Source: Sodalis ligni
Lineage (GTDB): Bacteria > Pseudomonadota > Gammaproteobacteria > Enterobacterales > Enterobacteriaceae
Reading direction: 5' to 3'
Assembly: GCF_016865525.2 (NCBI RefSeq)
Contig: NZ_CP075169.1
Span: 682,337 to 746,336 of the forward strand
DNA length: 64,000 nt
Position numbers and translations under genes: made by a program. Below, piece after piece: positions 62,722-64,000 of the stretch; the stretch's first letter is position 1, and every line of letters starts with the position of its first letter. Below the pieces are notes generated by a model. It did not search any database. It was given only the letters and a program-made list of their open reading frames with translations, and was not told where the DNA came from.

Positions 62722-63266
62722 TGTCTAGCATCACGAAATTTGAAGGTCATTGGCTTGACGCAAAAGCCATTATCGAGAAAGAAATTGATCGCGTCTGGCT
62801 GCATGAACCCGAAGAAATCCAGAAAATTCGCTGGGGTATTATCGACAGCGGCGCCGGCAGCGGCGAACAGTCCTTTTCGGTATTGGTGCATCTTGAGGCC
62901 TATTTGATGCTGGTGGGCGCTGACGTGATGTATCGTTTCCTGAAAATATCCCAATACGACGATATGCAGTTGCCTACCCTCAATCGTATTACCCGCGAAT
63001 TTTTAACGGCGACCTTTAACGTATTTGAATTCATGACCGATCTCGGCCTGACCAATATGCATGCCATGGGACAAATGTATTCCGACGCATTGGATACGCT
63101 GGCCACCAAGGAAGAATACGTTGAGCTTACCGGCGCAATGATGACCTATGTAATTCGCATGCATCGCTGGATCCATTATATTTTTCCGTGGAATCTCGGC
63201 GTGGCTTTCCCGCACCGCAAGCCGGAGGAGCTGTTCGCCCTGACTAAGGTGTTGCCGGTTATTTAA
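62721..63266 (+). CDS. Unknown helical protein coupled to the DUF3830 gene
   Basis: A 181-residue protein of no family I know. It is all-helical, with EFMTDLGLTNMHAMGQMY and HRWIHYIFPWNLGVAFPHR. No signal peptide. Translationally coupled to the DUF3830 gene and followed by an RpiR-type regulator, so it may belong to a catabolic unit that continues to the right. Confidence 0.65.
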   Translation: MSSITKFEGHWLDAKAIIEKEIDRVWLHEPEEIQKIRWGIIDSGAGSGEQSFSVLVHLEAYLMLVGADVMYRFLKISQYDDMQLPTLNRITREFLTATFNVFEFMTDLGLTNMHAMGQMYSDALDTLATKEEYVELTGAMMTYVIRMHRWIHYIFPWNLGVAFPHRKPEELFALTKVLPVI

Positions 63267-63275
63267 ATAGCCTTA

Positions 63276-63341
63276 TATACCCGTCATACTTCAAGTTGCA
63301 GGTGTGTTGGCTTGCCAGTAACTCGAATTATTTAGGTTATA
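63276..63341. repeat. Imperfect palindromic intergenic repeat (TATACCC family), copy 2
   Basis: tatacccgtcatacttcaag and tgcaggtg match copy 1 at 23671. The right arm actcgaattatttaggttat is slightly decayed. It lies between the 62,721 gene and the regulator. Confidence 0.85.
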
Positions 63342-63455
63342 AATCAGTACATTGTAAGTTGGCGCCCAATAAATGTGGTAAACGAAGGGTCGCAGTCCGG
63401 TAGCGGTAGATACTAATTTTGTATAGACTGCAGGCTGAAATATAGGGTGATAAGC

Positions 63456-64000
63456 ATGGCTGAAAGTGAATTCGTCGACCACCTCGACACTCTTCCCACA
63501 GGAATCACAATGGCTGACAGTGAGTTTAACAAAGACCTCAACATTCCTGATATGCCAGGCGTTGCCGCTATCAGCACGCAAAACGAGCGGCAAGCCATTT
63601 ATGCCGAGCTTGAGCGGCGTGCCCAGGGCCAGCGTCTCACGCCGGCACAGCGGCGGATTGCCCAATGCCTGATTGAAAACAGCAATGAAATCGGCTTTCT
63701 TTCCAGTCTCGAGCTGGCAAAGCTTGCCAATGTCAGCCAGCCCTCTGTGACCCGATTCGCCACCTCCCTGGGTTTTGGCGGCTATCTTGAGATGCGCCGG
63801 CATCTTCGTTCCGGTCTTAGCGTCACCGAAGCCCGGACGGAAACCCTGGCCAATCGCTATCAGGCGGCGGCGCAAGCGGAAATGCACAACCTTGAAGAGC
63901 TGGGGAAAATGCTTGCCGATGAGAGCCTGATTGATTCCTTCGGCGAGGCCCTTGCTTCATCCCGGCCGCTGGCCGTCCTCGGGCTGCGGGCGTCAAGCGG
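63456..64000 (+). CDS. RpiR/MurR-family transcriptional regulator, 5' part
   Basis: The first 181 codons of an RpiR-type regulator. The helix-turn-helix region is LTPAQRRIAQCLIEN and LAKLANVSQPSVTRFATSLG; the C-terminal SIS domain begins near residue 165 and is cut by the window end. The first 19 residues partly repeat themselves (MAESEF and MADSEF), so a second ATG at 63510 is a possible start. AGGGTG lies before the first. It probably controls genes with the DUF3830 unit or to the right. Confidence 0.88.
   Translation, partial: MAESEFVDHLDTLPTGITMADSEFNKDLNIPDMPGVAAISTQNERQAIYAELERRAQGQRLTPAQRRIAQCLIENSNEIGFLSSLELAKLANVSQPSVTRFATSLGFGGYLEMRRHLRSGLSVTEARTETLANRYQAAAQAEMHNLEELGKMLADESLIDSFGEALASSRPLAVLGLRASS

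Overview
The window is chromosomal DNA of a gammaproteobacterium of the order Enterobacterales. Gene content and order follow the E. coli degQ/degS, rplM-rpsI-sspAB, gltBD-arcB, yraP-lpoA-rsmI-rnpB, yqj and exu/uxa neighbourhoods, and most proteins align almost end to end with the E. coli proteins as I remember them. Two genes with eukaryote-like effector features, an inactivated IS630-type element, a frameshifted transporter, a broken toxin gene and several intergenic repeat families suggest a host-associated lineage with an eroding accessory genome, such as the Sodalis/Pectobacteriaceae group. That placement is inference.

Bases 1-33,600 are mostly core genes: the murA 3' end, the periplasmic proteases degS and degQ, zapG/zapE, ribosomal proteins L13/S9, sspAB (stringent starvation and ClpXP adaptor), glutamate synthase gltBD, the radical-SAM gene yhcC, the anaerobic sensor kinase arcB, elbB-mtgA, the envelope/replication cluster dolP-diaA-yraN-lpoA with divergent rsmI, RNase P RNA (rnpB), yhaK/yhaJ, and the yqj stress cluster with mzrA. 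Three things stand out. A 732-residue protein with an F-box-like segment and fourteen 37-residue repeats lies between murA and degS. A 107-bp noncoding tandem array (seven full units plus a degenerate one) abuts the rplM promoter. The RNase P RNA has an enlarged P3 arm.

Bases 33,990-45,020 hold the hexuronate regulon: repressor exuR, transporter exuT, and divergent uxaC-uxaB-uxaA, which convert galacturonate by way of tagaturonate and altronate to KDG, with ExuR-like operators. Next come ygjV, alx with a yybP-ykoY-type (Mn/pH) leader, and a glutamine-amidotransferase/oxidoreductase pair including ygjR.

Bases 45,060-64,000 are accessory and mosaic. They contain a CE-clan cysteine protease/acetyltransferase-like effector candidate, a chemoreceptor ending in NWQTF, a frameshifted AI-2E-family transporter, a decayed IS630 element, a DUF1543 gene, a MarR/OhrR regulator divergent from a secreted hydrolase, AT-rich orphan genes, a HicAB module with a nonsense codon in hicA, an SDR oxidoreductase, an unusual low-GC two-gene operon (DUF6036-like plus an orphan), a yjiS/yjiR pair, an RcnB-like protein, and a DUF3830 gene with a partner next to an RpiR-type regulator cut by the window end.

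The best candidates for undescribed biology are the F-box/37-residue-repeat protein, the CE-clan protease, the rplM-proximal array and the two-gene operon at 58,555-59,423.
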